DNA of 64,000 nt. Source: Paenibacillus sp. P25. GTDB lineage: Bacteria > Bacillota > Bacilli > Paenibacillales > NBRC-103111. The notes below the pieces were generated by a model, which did not search any database, was not told the origin of the DNA, and saw only the letters and a list, made by a program, of their open reading frames with translations. The position numbers and the translations under genes were made by a program. Numbering within the stretch: the stretch's first letter is position 1; the number at the start of each line of letters is the position of its first letter. The DNA is taken from NCBI GenBank assembly GCA_024704175.1, contig CP085629.1, forward strand, positions 7,739,501 through 7,803,500, in the 5' to 3' direction. Shown here in pieces: positions 9,041 through 21,046 of the stretch.

Positions 9041-12000
9041 ATGACGCAACGCAGCAAACTATCTGTGCTCCTTACTTTGGTCCTACTATTCCAGCCGCTT
9101 CTTCCGGCAATAGGGGCCTGGGCGGCAACCGACAACGGCAGCATTTTACCGCCAAGCAATCTGGCCGCTCAGCTTCCGTCACCGGATACAGTAAAATTGA
9201 CATGGAGTACAGTTTACGGAGCAACCGGCTATAACGTGTACAGTATAGTTAGTGGTCAGCTCACCAAAGTAGGAACGGTGACCTCCGCGACCTATACCCT
9301 AAACAGCTTGCCTCAGGGGGATTACGGGTTTGTAGTTTCGACGTTAAGCTCGGGAGGAGAATCGGGCCCCTGTGCTCCGGTGAATGTGACGATCACTTAT
9401 CCGGCCATGACAGCACCCACACCGTTAACGTATTCGATTCAAAACGGCAATAATGTTGTCTTGAACTGGGGCGCCTCCCTGTACGCTCAAACGTATAACG
9501 TCTATCAAATTCTTGCCAACGGACAAAAGAATCTGCTGACCTCCGTAACGGGGAGAAGCTACACGGTAGTCAATGTGCCAGAGGGCACCTGGTCCTATGC
9601 TGTCACGGCGGTTCATCCGAACTTCGGCGAATCCCCGCTTTCCACAACAGTACAGGTGAACGTGGTGAATCCGACGATGGCGGCGCCAAGCGGTCTAACG
9701 TCCAGCGTTTCCGGATCGGACGATCTCACTTTGCGCTGGAACACCGCTACCTATGCGACAAGCTATAAAGTGTATCAAATCATCGACGGGCAAAAGGTGC
9801 TGAAAAACACGGTAACGAGTACATCCGTGACTTTCGCGAACCTGCCGGCTGGAAGCTATACATACGAGGTTCATTCGTTCAGCGACCGTTTCGGCGAGTC
9901 GGCGGACGGCGACCAGATCACGGTGGCGATCGGAACACTGGCACCGCCTACGAACCTTACTTATAAGCTGCAGAATATCAACGACATCGTCCTGAATTGG
10001 ACGAGTTGCTGCCAACGCAACGAGCTATAAAGTGTATCAAATCATCGACGGGCAAAAGGTGCTGAAAAATACGGTAACCGGCACGTCCGTCACGTTCAGC
10101 AATTCTCCTTCCGGAGACTACACGTATGAGGTGCATACGTTCAACAGCGTGTTCGGTGAAACGGCCGACGGTCCGCAGGTATCTTTTAGCGTCGGAACGG
10201 TAACGATGGTGCCTCCGAATAATTTGGCTTTCAAGTTCCAAAATGTGAATGATCTTGTTCTAACCTGGAGCGCTGCTCCTAACGCTACGGCATACAAAGT
10301 GTATCAAGTGGTTGACGGACAAAAGGTGCTGAAAAGCACGGTGCCCGGAACGACCGTGACCTACACGAATCTGGCCGCAGGCGATTATGTGTACGAGGTT
10401 CATTCGTACAGCGATCGGTTCGGCGAATCGGCGGATGGTACCCAGGTATCTCCGACCATAGGCGGCGTTGTTATGGCGGCGCCGGAGAATTTGACCTATA
10501 AGCTTCAGAATGTGAATGACATTGTCCTGACTTGGACGGCCGCCGCTAATGCGACGGGATATAAGGTTTACCAGATCGTAGATGGTCAGAAGGTCCTGAA
10601 GAGCACGGTAGGAGGTACAACGGTTACTTACTCGAATATGCCTGCGGGCGATTACGTTTACGAGGTTCATTCCACCTCTACCCGGTTTGGCGAGTCGGCA
10701 GACGGCGGCCAAGTGGCTCTCACGGTTATTATACCGACGATCCTTCCACCGACCAACCTGGTACAAGCCGTGAAGTCGGCGACAAGCTTCGCTTTGAGCT
10801 GGGATCCGGCTGCGAACGCCAACATCTATAAAGTGTACCAGATTGTAAATGGGCAAAAGGTTCTGAAAAGCACAGTAAGCACGACAACGGTAACCTTCAC
10901 CAATATGGCGCCCGGCGATTACACCTATGAGGTTCATACGGTTTCGAACCGTTTTGGCGAATCGGCTGACGGAACGCAGCTGACGTTCACGATGAACGGT
11001 CAAACGATGCAGCCGCCAAGCAGCTTGACCTACAAAGTGACGAACGGCAACGATGTTACTTTGAACTGGACCTCTTCCGCGAATGCGACAGGTTATAAGG
11101 TTTACCAGGTGGTTTATGGAGAAAGGGTATTGAAAAGCACAGTCTCCGGCTTGACCGTGACTTACTCGAACTTGCCTGGCGGGGACTATGACTATGTGGT
11201 TAACTCGTATTCCTCCCTACTTGGGGAATCTCCGGATGGGGCCGAGGTGACTTTCACCCTGACGCTTCCGGTTATGACGGCCCCGGCCAACTTGACGAAC
11301 AAAATTACGAACGGCAATGATGTGGTACTGAGCTGGACTTCTGTTCCGTATGCCACCAGCTATAAGGTATATGAGCTTGTCGGCGGTCAAGAAACGCTCA
11401 AAACGACGGTCTCGGGAGCAGCGGCTACTTTAACGAATGTACCGGCCGGAGATCATACGTACGTTGTCCGTTCGGTCAGCACCCGCTACGGGGAATCGGT
11501 GGACGGCAAGCAGCACCCATGTTTCGGTTGTTTTCCCGATTATGCAGCCGCCAGGAAACTTTGCACAATCGATTGTGAACGGGAACGACATTCGGCTAAG
11601 CTGGGCGGCTTCCACTTATGCCACCGGCTATAAAGTGTACCAAATCGTGAACGGTCAAAGAGTGCTTCAAAAGACGTTGACCGGCACCAGCGTTTCTTTC
11701 GCCAATATGCCGGAAGGCGCCTACGCTTATGAAGTGAATTCGTACAGCGACCGTTTCGGCGATTCGCCGAACGCAAGCGCATTGAATTTTACTTTAACCT
11801 GGCCGACCCTGACGCCTCCTGCTCTGAAAGGAACGATTGTCAATGCCAATAACGTTACCTTGACTTGGACCTCGGCGACCTGGGCCAACGAATACCGTGT
11901 ATACGAAGTCACAGGGGACACCAGGCAGTTGGTCTACAAGGGCACGGCTTTAACAACTCAGATTTACAACCTGTCGGAAAAAACGCATTATTACGAGTTG

Positions 12001-14782
12001 ACCATTTACAATACGAGATTCGGTGAATCAGCTCCTTCCAACAGATTGGCGGAAGACATCGTTTATCCGATCATGCAGCCACCGGTCGCCAGCTTGAAGT
12101 CGCTTAGCGGTACAAGCGCTCAAATTTCTTGGAACTTCATCACATACGCTAACGGATACAATATTTACGAGATTATTAACGGGGCACCGGCAGTGGTTGC
12201 CAAGAATATCAACAACTTGTCTTACACGCTCAATAATTTGTCTTATGCCAACCACCAATATTATGTGACTTCCTACAGCAATTCGTTTGGCGAATCCGCT
12301 CCGTCGAACACGGTGGAAGCGAAGCTGATTGTCGATACGGAAGCGCCGGTAACAACGGCTAGCGCTCCGGCTGATTGGACGAACCAAGCGGTAACGGTAA
12401 CCCTGACGGCGACGGACAATGAGACCGGTGTAGCCGGAACGTATTACGCTTTGAACGACCAAGCTTTTGCAGCTGGAACGTCGCTTACCGTGGAGCAAGA
12501 GGGCGTAACCAAAGTTTCCTTCTATTCCGTAGACAAAGTTGGTAATAAAGAAACTGCTAAAACGATCGATGTGAAAATCGATAAAACGGCCCCGGTTACT
12601 ACAGCCAACGCACCTGCGAGCTGGGTGAAGGGGGACGCGGCGGTAACGTTGACCGCAGCAGACAGCTTGAGCGGCGTAGCGAAGACGCTGTACTCCGTGA
12701 ACGGAGGACAGTACGTCGAAGGAACAACAATAGCCGTAGCGCAAGAAGGCGTGAACCAAATCAGCTTCTACTCGATCGACCGGGCAGGCAACACAGAGAA
12801 CGCACAAACGATCGAAGTGAAGGTGGACCGCACGGCTCCTGTAACAACAGCCAACGCACCTGCGGGCTGGGTGAAGGGAGACGCGGCGGTAACATTGACT
12901 GCTACGGATAGCCAAAGCGGCGTAGCGAAGACGCTGTACTCCGTGAACGGCGGACAGTACGTCGAAGGAACAACAATAGCCGTAGCGCAAGAAGGCGTGA
13001 ACCAAATCAGCTTCTACTCGATCGACCAGGCAGGCAACGCGGAAAATGCACAAACGATTGAAGTAAAAGTAGATCGCACGGCACCTGTAACAACAGCCAA
13101 CGCACCTGCGGGCTGGGTGAAGGAAGACGCGGCGGTAACATTAACAGCAGCAGACAGCTTGAGCGGCGTAGCGAAGACGCTGTACTCCGTGAACGGCGGG
13201 CAGTACGTCGAAGGAACGACCATAGCCGTAACGCAAGAAGGCGTGAACCAAATCAGCTTCTACTCGATCGACCAGGCAGGCAACGCGGAAAATGCACAAA
13301 CGATTGAAGTAAAAGTAGATCGCACGGCACCTGTAACAACAGCCAACGCACCTGCGGGCTGGGTGAAGGAAGACGCGGCGGTAACATTAACAGCAGCAGA
13401 CAGCTTGAGCGGCGTAGCGAAGACGCTGTACTCCGTGAACGGCGGGCAGTACGTCGAAGGAACGACCGTAGCCGTAACGCAAGAAGGCGTGAACCAAATC
13501 AGCTTTTATTCGATCGACCAGGCAGGCAACGCGGAAAATGCACAAACGATTGAAGTAAAAGTAGATCGCACGGCACCTGTAACAACAGCCAACGCACCTG
13601 CGGGCTGGGTGAAGGAAGACGCGGCGGTAACATTAACTGCTACGGATAGCCAAAGCGGCGTAGCGAAGACGCTGTACTCCGTGAACGGCGGACAGTACGT
13701 CGAAGGAACGACCATAACCGTAACGCAAGAAGGCGTGAACCAAATCAGCTTCTACTCGATCGACCAGGCAGGCAACATAGAAAATGCACAAACGATTGAA
13801 GTGAAGCTTGACCGCACGGCGCCGGTCACCACAGTGCTGCTTCTAAGAGCGAGCCGGCGGTAAACATCTTGGCGATCTTGTATAGCGAGCTCAGCCGGAT
13901 CGGGGTAGTCAAAGATTTGTCCTCCCTGAATAACGCAGAGTATTTTGAAGGAATGCCGGCTGGCGAAGATAAGAATGTAATGATTGACAAGGTTAAAGCG
14001 CTTTTGAGCTGGTGGACGCCGGATAATACGATTACAGTAACGTTAACCGCAGCGGACAGCTTGAGCGGCGTGGCGAAGACGCTGTATTCCGTAAACGGCG
14101 GAGCTTATGCCGAAGGCACGAGTGTGAAAGTACCGAAAAATAGTGTGAACCAGATCGCTTACTATTCAATCGACCAGGCTGGCAACACTGAGACCTCTCA
14201 TTCGATGACAGTAAGCACCGGAAAGCCTGTCGTGACGATGGACCTGAACGGGGAGTACGCACTTGGTACGACGCTCCAGCTGAACTATTCGGCGAAAGAT
14301 GACCAATCGGGTATCGCAGCGGGGTATATGAGCGTAACTTACCCGGGTGCGGCCGGCGGCCAGGCATTGCTTAACGGCAAGACACGATCAAGCTTGATAA
14401 ACCGGGGACGTATACTGTATCCGTGACCGTTATTAACGGGGCGGGACTCACAACAACGATTCAGCGGACATTCAATGTCTACATTCCGGGAACCATCGAA
14501 GTGACGCCTAAGGTAATCAAGGGCAACAACGGCGTATTTACCGTACGTGTGGATTTGCCGGCTGGGTTCAGCACGCAAGGGTTTGATCTGAATTCCGTAA
14601 CGGTTAACGGCGTGAAGGCGCTAAGCAGCAACAACGGATACTACAACCAAGCGAAGAACGGCCAATTCAAGTTCGAACGTTCGGATTTCAATTGGACGGG
14701 ATCGGAAGCGGTCTTAACGTTCCGGGGCAATGTGAACGGAGTGCCGGTTGTAGGCCAAACCACAGTCAAGCTGCAAAAATAA
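9041..14782 (+). CDS. Giant secreted protein with FN3-like and OmpL47-like repeats, c-di-GMP-riboswitch controlled, frameshifted
   Basis: About 1910 residues after reconstruction. ATG behind AAAGGCAGG, with a signal peptide of about 30 residues ending IGAWAA. Twelve FN3-like repeats of about 88 residues follow (each PxNLTYK...VLTW...YKVYQIxDGQKVLK...GESADG). Then come seven OmpL47/Ig-like repeats (APVTTANAPAGWVK...YSVNGGQYVEGT...SFYSIDQAGN), the last with a unique insert at about 13840-14030, and a C-terminal beta-rich domain. There is no SLH, LPxTG or other clear wall anchor, so it is secreted or held by other means. Apparent frame changes lie near 10006 (+1), 11512 (+1), 13834 (-1) and 14383 (-1). 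Domain repeats resume exactly after each, so they are probably sequence errors. The riboswitch implies a role in biofilm or surface attachment (inference). Confidence 0.85.
12589..13826 (+). repeat. Five near-identical 246-bp tandem coding repeats
   Basis: Units begin at 12589, 12835, 13081, 13327 and 13573, a strict 246-bp (82-codon) period, with a sixth partial start at 13819. Neighbouring units differ at only a handful of positions, for example GGGGAC/GGAGAC/GAAGAC in the WVKGD/WVKED codons and TTGAGC versus CAAAGC in SLSG/SQSG. The copies alternate these variants, which points to unequal crossing-over or gene conversion. Copy number may vary between strains or be collapsed by assembly. 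Confidence 0.9.
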
Positions 14783-14804
14783 GTATGAAATTATCAGCAG
14801 TGAA

Positions 14805-14842
14805 GAGCAGTTTCCTTACCTAAGGGAACTGCTCTCTTTTTT
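14805..14842 (+). terminator. Terminator after the FN3-repeat gene
   Basis: GAGCAGTTTCC and GGGAACTGCTC form a strong hairpin with a TCTTTTTT tail, 22 bases after the stop codon. Confidence 0.9.
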
Positions 14843-14898
14843 AGTAAGCCACTGGATGGACCTTGCTCTTATTTCGGCTCGCTTTTCTTGGAGAAGCG

Positions 14899-15154
14899 TT
14901 ATTCGAGGGTATAGAGCAAAGCATAAGATACGATTCCCGCTCCGAACAAAAAGGACAGCAGAAACAGGGTGCCTTGTACCACACCATAAGCGAAAGATAC
15001 GATTAAAGCGGAGAAGGGCAGTCATTCCAGGATGGTTAAGCCGGGTACGAAACATTTCATGGCTGTGAATATCACCGCGGGGCACTGCTAGTCCGACCAA
15101 GAACCAACGGCGAAATCGGTTGTCATCCTGGTTTCGCTTTTTCCGTTTTTTCAT
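14899..15154 (-). pseudogene. Possible small membrane-protein gene, interrupted
   Basis: Read from 15154 downwards, an ATG behind GAGGGGAAGGAT opens a basic N-terminus (MKKRKKRNQDDNRFRRW) followed by FLVGLAVP. After about 15088 the hydrophobic reading continues in another frame (AVIFTAMKCFVPGLTILE), meets a TGA near 15018, and then runs as SALIVSFAYGVVQG and LFLLSFLFGAGIVSYALLY to a stop at 14899. Two changes would give an 85-residue protein with one or two membrane helices. It may be a decayed gene or another case of the error pattern seen across the window. No family is recognised. Confidence 0.35.
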
Positions 15155-15364
15155 ATCCTTCCCCTCGATCCGCTTGGAAAAAATTTCATCGAAATTATAC
15201 ACGAGGCGGTGGAGTAAATGTATAATTTTTCCTGTAGGCTTATCTCGATTGATGCGGCTTTTACAATATCTTTATCCCGGGCAAACCCATAATTTACAAA
15301 CCCTCTGTATTATGTAGCGTGTCTGAAGGTGTCAAATTAAACGGAAAGTTGGGTGAGAAAACCA

Positions 15365-18300
15365 ATGATAGGAAAGCATTGGAAGCGGATGATCCGGCGC
15401 ATCGGAAGAAGAAGGAGCCTGGCGCTCCCGCTGATCGCAGCGTTATCCGTGCAGTGCGTCACTTTCGTTCAACCGGCGGACCTATGCAGCGGCAAAGAGG
15501 GGCGGTGACACAAGCGGCGGACCAAATGATTGCCGGCGGGATCCGTTATCAGCAGAGGAATTATACGGATTACGGCGGTGTCAGCGGGAAAAAAGAAAGG
15601 GCATTCATTGTTACCGCGGATATGAACGACCCGACGGTGAACGTCATTTCGGCGAAGGCAAAGGATAAGGTGCTGAAGCTGGAAACGTTGTCCCAGCAAA
15701 TTCAAAGAGAACAGTTTAAAGGCAATAATGTCGTAGCCGGAATCAACGGCGATATGTTTAATATTTCGGCGGGGACGCCAACCTACGGAACGCCGGTGGG
15801 GCCGCAGGTGAAGGACGGCAAGCATCGTGACGGGCTTTGACCAGAAATTGGCGGAGACCCGGAATCCTGTTTTTGCGGTGGACAAGAATCGGAAGCCCAT
15901 GGTGGGCTATGTTTCCATGGATGCGAAGCTGACGGTCGTAGATTCGGTCTATGAAAATGTGTACGGCGCTCCCAACCCGGATAAGATCGCGCCGATCGAT
16001 ACGGTGAACCGGATGGACACGGCGACGATGGGGAACAAACTAATTCTTGAGACGCCGCAGCTGGCAGACACGCCTACGGTGTCTTATACCGATGCTCAAG
16101 CGACCAACGGGGCTTTTACGGTGATCAAGAATATAAAAGGCTTCGGCGACGGATCGGTTAAACTCGGACAAGTCTATGAAGGCGATGTCGTTTCGGTTAC
16201 GGCTACATCCACCGCTTTCAAAAGCATGGCGGTTCCCTCTGACGGTGTGGTTCTCGCCAGCCAAGGCACCAAAGCCTCCTGGATCAAGGCAAATGTAAAA
16301 CCGGGGGATAAGGTGCGTTTTACGGTGAATTTGCGGAATCTGCAGGGCGAAGTGCTGGAGCTAAAGGATGTCGTTACATCCTGGGGATCCCTGGTCGAGG
16401 GCGGCAAAGCGCTGACAGAGCAGCAACTGATCGACAAATACGGCAGTGCCTCCCACATTCAAGCTCCCGACAAAGCGAGAACGGCGATCGGGGTAACGAA
16501 GGATAACAAGGTGGTGGCGCTTGCCGTGGACGGCGGCGGTGCGGCCAAGGACAGCTACGGCATGACCCTGCCCGACATGGCCTCCATGCTGGAGGAGCTT
16601 GGTGTGGAAGCCGCAGTGTCCCTTGACGGAGGCGGCTCGACGCAAATGAACGCCAGGCTGTACGGCCAAACGGATGTCGGCGTAGTGGACAGCCCTTCGG
16701 ACGGCGACGAGCGGATTGTGACGAATTCGATTCTTTTTACGAGCAGCGCCCCGAAAACATACGAAATCAGCCAGCTGAAGGTAGAGAAGGATATCGTCAT
16801 TTACAAAAATGATACATATCCTTTCCAGGTCAAAGGTACGGACCTCGCCGGCAACCCGGTCGATCTGAAGCAGGCGGACGTCCAGTGGAGCGTGAAATCT
16901 GCAGACGGTTCGACCTCGCCTGGGGGAACTGGCTCCATCGATTCGACGGGCCTTTATAAGGCAGGCGGCGTACCGGCAAACGAAACGGTCTATGCCAGGA
17001 TCGGTTCGGTCGAGGGCAGCGCCAAGGTATCGGTGGTCGATTCCGTCTACTCGCTGGGGCTGACGGACAGCGGAACCATCGCGATTGAAGCCAATAAAAC
17101 CAGGGCCTTTGAGCTGAAGGCAGCGGCGGAGGACGGCCGTCCGATCGTCATTTCGAATGCATCGGCGCAGTGGGTGGTATCGCCTTCTTCGCTTGGAACC
17201 TTTGATGGGAACGGAGTCTTAACGACGGGCACCGCGAAGGGCCAGGGCAAGGTTACGGCCAAGGTCGGTGACAAGGAAGTCCAGCTCGATATCATGGTGG
17301 GGCAGGACGCGCAGCTCATTGACGGGTACGAGAGCAACGATCCTTCCCGCTACTACATCGACGGTTATGTTGGTGGAACGCACCGGGTTACATCGGAGCA
17401 GGTAAAAGACGGCAAGTACAGCCTGCGGGTCGACTACGATTACAGCAAATGGACCAAGGTGTATAACGGCACCATCAATGTCAGAACATATGCCGCCGCC
17501 AAGGGAGCGGATTACACGACAACCATCCGACCGAAGAAGTTGGGCATGTGGGTCTACGGCGACGGCCAGGCTCCATGGTCGCGAGCGATTATTACGGACG
17601 GGAACGGGGCGAACCGGACGCTCGATATGGTCTCGAATATTAACTGGACGGGCTGGAAGTACGTCGATGCCGTCATTCCCGGCGACGTGCCGATGCCGAT
17701 TACGCTGAACTATTTTTACATGGTGGAAACGGACAAGAGCAAGAATCTGAAGGGAACCGTCTACTTCGACGATATCCGTTTCGCTTACAGCGAGGACGAG
17801 GATTTGAAGGAACCGGCCTACAATACGCTGCTTCCATCCGCATCGACCGTGTATTCGGTGGACGTGCCGTTCTCAGTGAACTTGACTGATGATAAAACGG
17901 GCATTGATCCGGCCAGCATTACCGTGCAGCTGGATGGAACGGCGGTACCGGTAGATGACGGTTCGGCGGGCAGCGCTCATTACGACGCGGCTACTGGTAC
18001 ATTAACGTATGCAGCTAAGGGGCTGGCAGAGGGCGACCATACATTCACCGTTTCCGCCAGCGACAAGACAGGAAACCGGATGAATCCTCCGGTGTCGAAG
18101 ACGGTCACGGTCAATTTGCAGCCGGATACAGCGCCTCCGGTGATTTCGGGACTGCTTCCTTATAACGGGAACGCCTTGAAGGCATCGAAACCCAAATTAA
18201 GCGCGGTTGTAAAGGACGTACAGTCGGGTGTCTACAGCCGGGATATCGGCATGACGCTGGATGGAGCGGCTTTGAATGTGAATTATGACGAAGCCAGCGG

Positions 18301-20606
18301 CTGGGCCTACGCGATTCCGGACCGGACGCTGGAACCCGGCTCCCATACGTTCAGCGTGACGGCGAAAGATAAGGCAGGTAACGCGGCCGCCGCCCAATCG
18401 GTAACGTTCACCGTCATGCCTTTCGTGCAGCCGAAGGACCCGGATCATTTTGTATTCTCGGTCACCTCGGACACGCACGCGACCGGCTTCGCGCCCCTCA
18501 TGTTCGGTAGAATTAACGCGGATGCATCCGAGCTTGTGCTTCAAAACGGGGATTTGGTCGACAACGATAATACAGCCCAGTGGACTGCGGGCAGAAGCCA
18601 GATCGCAGGGTTGACCAAGCCTTACATGATCTCCCCGGGCAACCATGAGGGCTTCAACAATAACCTGACGAATTACATCACCTATTTTGGCGATCCGACC
18701 TACAGCTTCGAATACGGCAATACGCTTTTCATCTCGTTAAACAGCGCTTTGGGACAGAGCTTGTCCGGCCCGGACCCTTCCCAGTTCGATTATTTGCAGA
18801 AGGTGCTGGACGGCAATACCAAGCCGAATGTGGTAGTTTACACGCACAATACGACCCGGGATACGTTCGGTACGGCGCATCAAATGCTGGCAAGCGACGC
18901 GGACCGGTTCGAGCAGATCCTGGGCGATTACAAAAAAGCGCATCCCGACCGGTCCGTCAACGCCATCTTCGGACACCTCCATGTTTCCCAGACTTGGGAG
19001 AAGGATGGGGTGACGTACACGATTTCCGGCGACGGGGCGCTGAAGAAATATGTTACGCCGGAGAACGGCGGCTATCTCAGCTATACGCAGTTCAAGGTGG
19101 ACGGAAATCAGGTAACCCATAAATTCCTTCCGCTGACGCAGAGGATTTCCGTCATGGACAGCGCGCTTCAAGCGGACGGCACACTGATTCTGGCCAAAGG
19201 GGCGAACAGGCCGATTAACGTGTACGGCGATTTTACCGCTTTGACGGCGGACTATATTGTCAACCTGAGCAAGTTCAAGGACGTGGATAAAAGCTTCGTT
19301 TCGTCCGACAGCCGTATCGTTTCCGTGACGGCGGACGGCATGCTGACGGCCAACCAGCCGGGAACGGCTCGTATCGACATCACGGTTTCCGGTGTAACGA
19401 CGGCGCTGAACGTGAAGGTCGTGGACCAGAATCAGGTGGCCCCGATTCGCGTCTCCATAACGCCGGAGGAGGAAACGCTGAACGGCAATGATAAGCTGTC
19501 TTTCGGTGCGACAGGCTACGATGTGTTCGGCAATACGATTGCATTGGACAGCAAGCAATGTGCAGTGGAGCGTCACGAATGGCATCGGCCGGATCGAGAA
19601 CGGTACGTTCACGGCGGCTGAACTGAACGAGGATACGGTAGGCCAGGTGACGGCCGAGTTTAACGGAATGTCGGCTTCCGCCGAAATCACGGTGACCCGG
19701 ACCGTTAAACCGGTACCGGATACGACGGCTCCGGCGGTGCCTAAGAACCTTAAGGCTATACCCGGCTACCGCAGCGTTACGCTCTTCTGGGATGCGAACA
19801 CCGAGCCCGACCTTGCGGGATACATGATTTATGACGGGTCGGATACGCCTATATCGGTAGAAGCCGGCGTGCACAGCAAGACGATTACGGGGCTGGAAGA
19901 CGCGAAGGAGTACAGGTACCGGATTGCGGCTGTCGACAAGTCGGGCAATATTTCGGACCAGAGCAGACCCGTGAAAGTAACCACCTTGAGCGGCCCGGCC
20001 GGTGAAGACGTGACGGCACCCGAATGGATGAACGGTAAACTGAAGGCGAAGCATATTACAAGCACCGGCCTCGAGCTGCGCTGGACGGAAGCCGTGGACG
20101 ATACCGCGGTGGCGTCTTACCGGATTTATAAGGACGGAGTTCTCCTGGCGACTGTACCGGGGGATGCTCTGAACTACAAGGTCTCCGGATTGGAGCCCGG
20201 CCGGAAGTATACCTTCCGCGTCGAAGCGGGCGACCGGGCCAACAACTGGAGCACGGAGCAGCTCAGCTTGACGGTGAAGACGCTGCCTGATCGCGGGCAC
20301 GGCCATGGTCAAGGGAACGGGAATGGGCATGGACCCGGCCAAGGCCAGGATCATGGGAAAGGTAATGGCAATGGCGCGGGTCATGGTCAAGACCAAGGCA
20401 AGGGCAATGGCCAGGACTCCGGCAAAGGGAAAGGCGACGGTGATAACCAGGATTCCGGCAAAGGGAATGGAAATAGCCAAGACCCCGGCAACGGGAAGGG
20501 GAGCAAGCGGGAAAAAGGGCTGAGTATGGCGAAAGCTGCGAATGCGGAGGAGGAAAATAGAAGAGAGCTGAGCGGGAATTTTCCCTGCTCAGCTTCTTTT
20601 CAATAG
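15365..20606 (+). CDS. Phosphodiester glycosidase (NAGPA/DUF2233) fused to a metallophosphatase, exported, frameshifted
   Basis: About 1745 residues after reconstruction. ATG 15365 gives an Arg-rich signal peptide (MIGKHWKRMIRRIGRRRSLA, then a hydrophobic stretch to VQPA), in a different frame from the mature part. Frame changes lie near 15470, 15820 and 19556. The N-terminal NAGPA-like domain ends with ALAVDGGG...SYGMTLPDMASML and AVSLDGGGSTQMNARLYG, the typical catalytic-domain end. Bacterial-Ig-like and carbohydrate-binding-like regions follow, then a calcineurin-type phosphoesterase with all motifs (SDTHAT, GDLVDND, GNHEG, YTHN, GHLHVS at about 18470-18995), an Ig-like domain, two FN3 domains and a Gly/His/Gln/Asn-rich tail. 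NAGPA-type enzymes cleave sugar-phosphodiesters; the phosphatase could then act on the released monoester. The wall-polymer target is inferred. Confidence 0.85.
20567..20600 (+). terminator. Terminator overlapping the 3' end of the glycosidase/phosphatase frame
   Basis: GCTGAGC-GGGAA pairs with TTCCC-T-GCTCAGC, then TTCTTTT. It lies inside the last 13 codons of the open frame, which suggests that the true stop is upstream (a missed shift in the low-complexity tail) or that the gene genuinely reads through its terminator stem. Confidence 0.75.
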
Positions 20607-20727
20607 GGGGTTATGCAGCAAAAATCGCTCCCCTAAAAAGAATAGACGATGGACAGGCTTCGTGTTATTCTTTTTAAGATTATAAAATCATTTTAATCAT
20701 TCATCTCGGGTAGAGTTTGAACGGATG

Positions 20728-20895
20728 AGCTTAGACGGCCTTCGTTCGACGAACAGGGAAGTCCGGTGAGAATCCGGCACGGTCGCGCCACTGTAAGCGG
20801 GGAGCGGCTTCCAGCAGGTCACTGTCCTGATTGGGATTAAGGATGGGAAGACGGAAGCACGGCTACGAACCGCAAGTCAGGATATCTGTCTATTC
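20728..20895 (+). promoter_or_regulatory. Cobalamin riboswitch (B12 box)
   Basis: All landmarks are present: AACAGGGAAG, the conserved core CCGGTGAGAATCCGGCACGG, the B12 box GTCGCGCCACTGTAAGC, a GGGAAGACGG segment, and the closing CGCAAGTCAGGATATCTG. This is the adenosylcobalamin-type aptamer. A terminator follows at 20988, then the transcobalamin-like gene at 21047. Riboswitches of this class normally shut genes off when B12 is plentiful, so the downstream genes are expected to be induced by B12 shortage. Confidence 0.95.
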
Positions 20896-20987
20896 CGAGG
20901 AGACCATCGCCTACGCGAAATTAGGAGGGGAGCGGCTTCGGCTGGCCACAGGAACGTCAGGTCCTGCTTGCAAGTCTATGCGCATTC

Positions 20988-21016
20988 GGCATCCCTTTCT
21001 TAGGGGTGCCTTTTTT
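20988..21016 (+). terminator. Expression-platform terminator of the cobalamin riboswitch
   Basis: GGCATCCC (20988-20995) and GGGGTGCC (21003-21010) with a six-T tail, 31 bases before the start codon of the surface protein. Confidence 0.9.
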
Positions 21017-21046
21017 AGTTTGAAGGAGAGGGGATCACAAGTACAG

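Noticed and set aside
12028..13053. Long open frame on the minus strand opposite the repeat region
   Set aside because: It mirrors the low-stop composition of the tandem repeats, has no ribosome binding site and no domain; it is a shadow of the plus-strand gene.
20634..20679. A/T hairpin AAAAGAATA...TATTCTTTT as a second terminator before the cobalamin riboswitch
   Set aside because: Long loop and only A-T/T-A pairs make it weak; the stronger terminator at 20567-20600 already ends the upstream gene.
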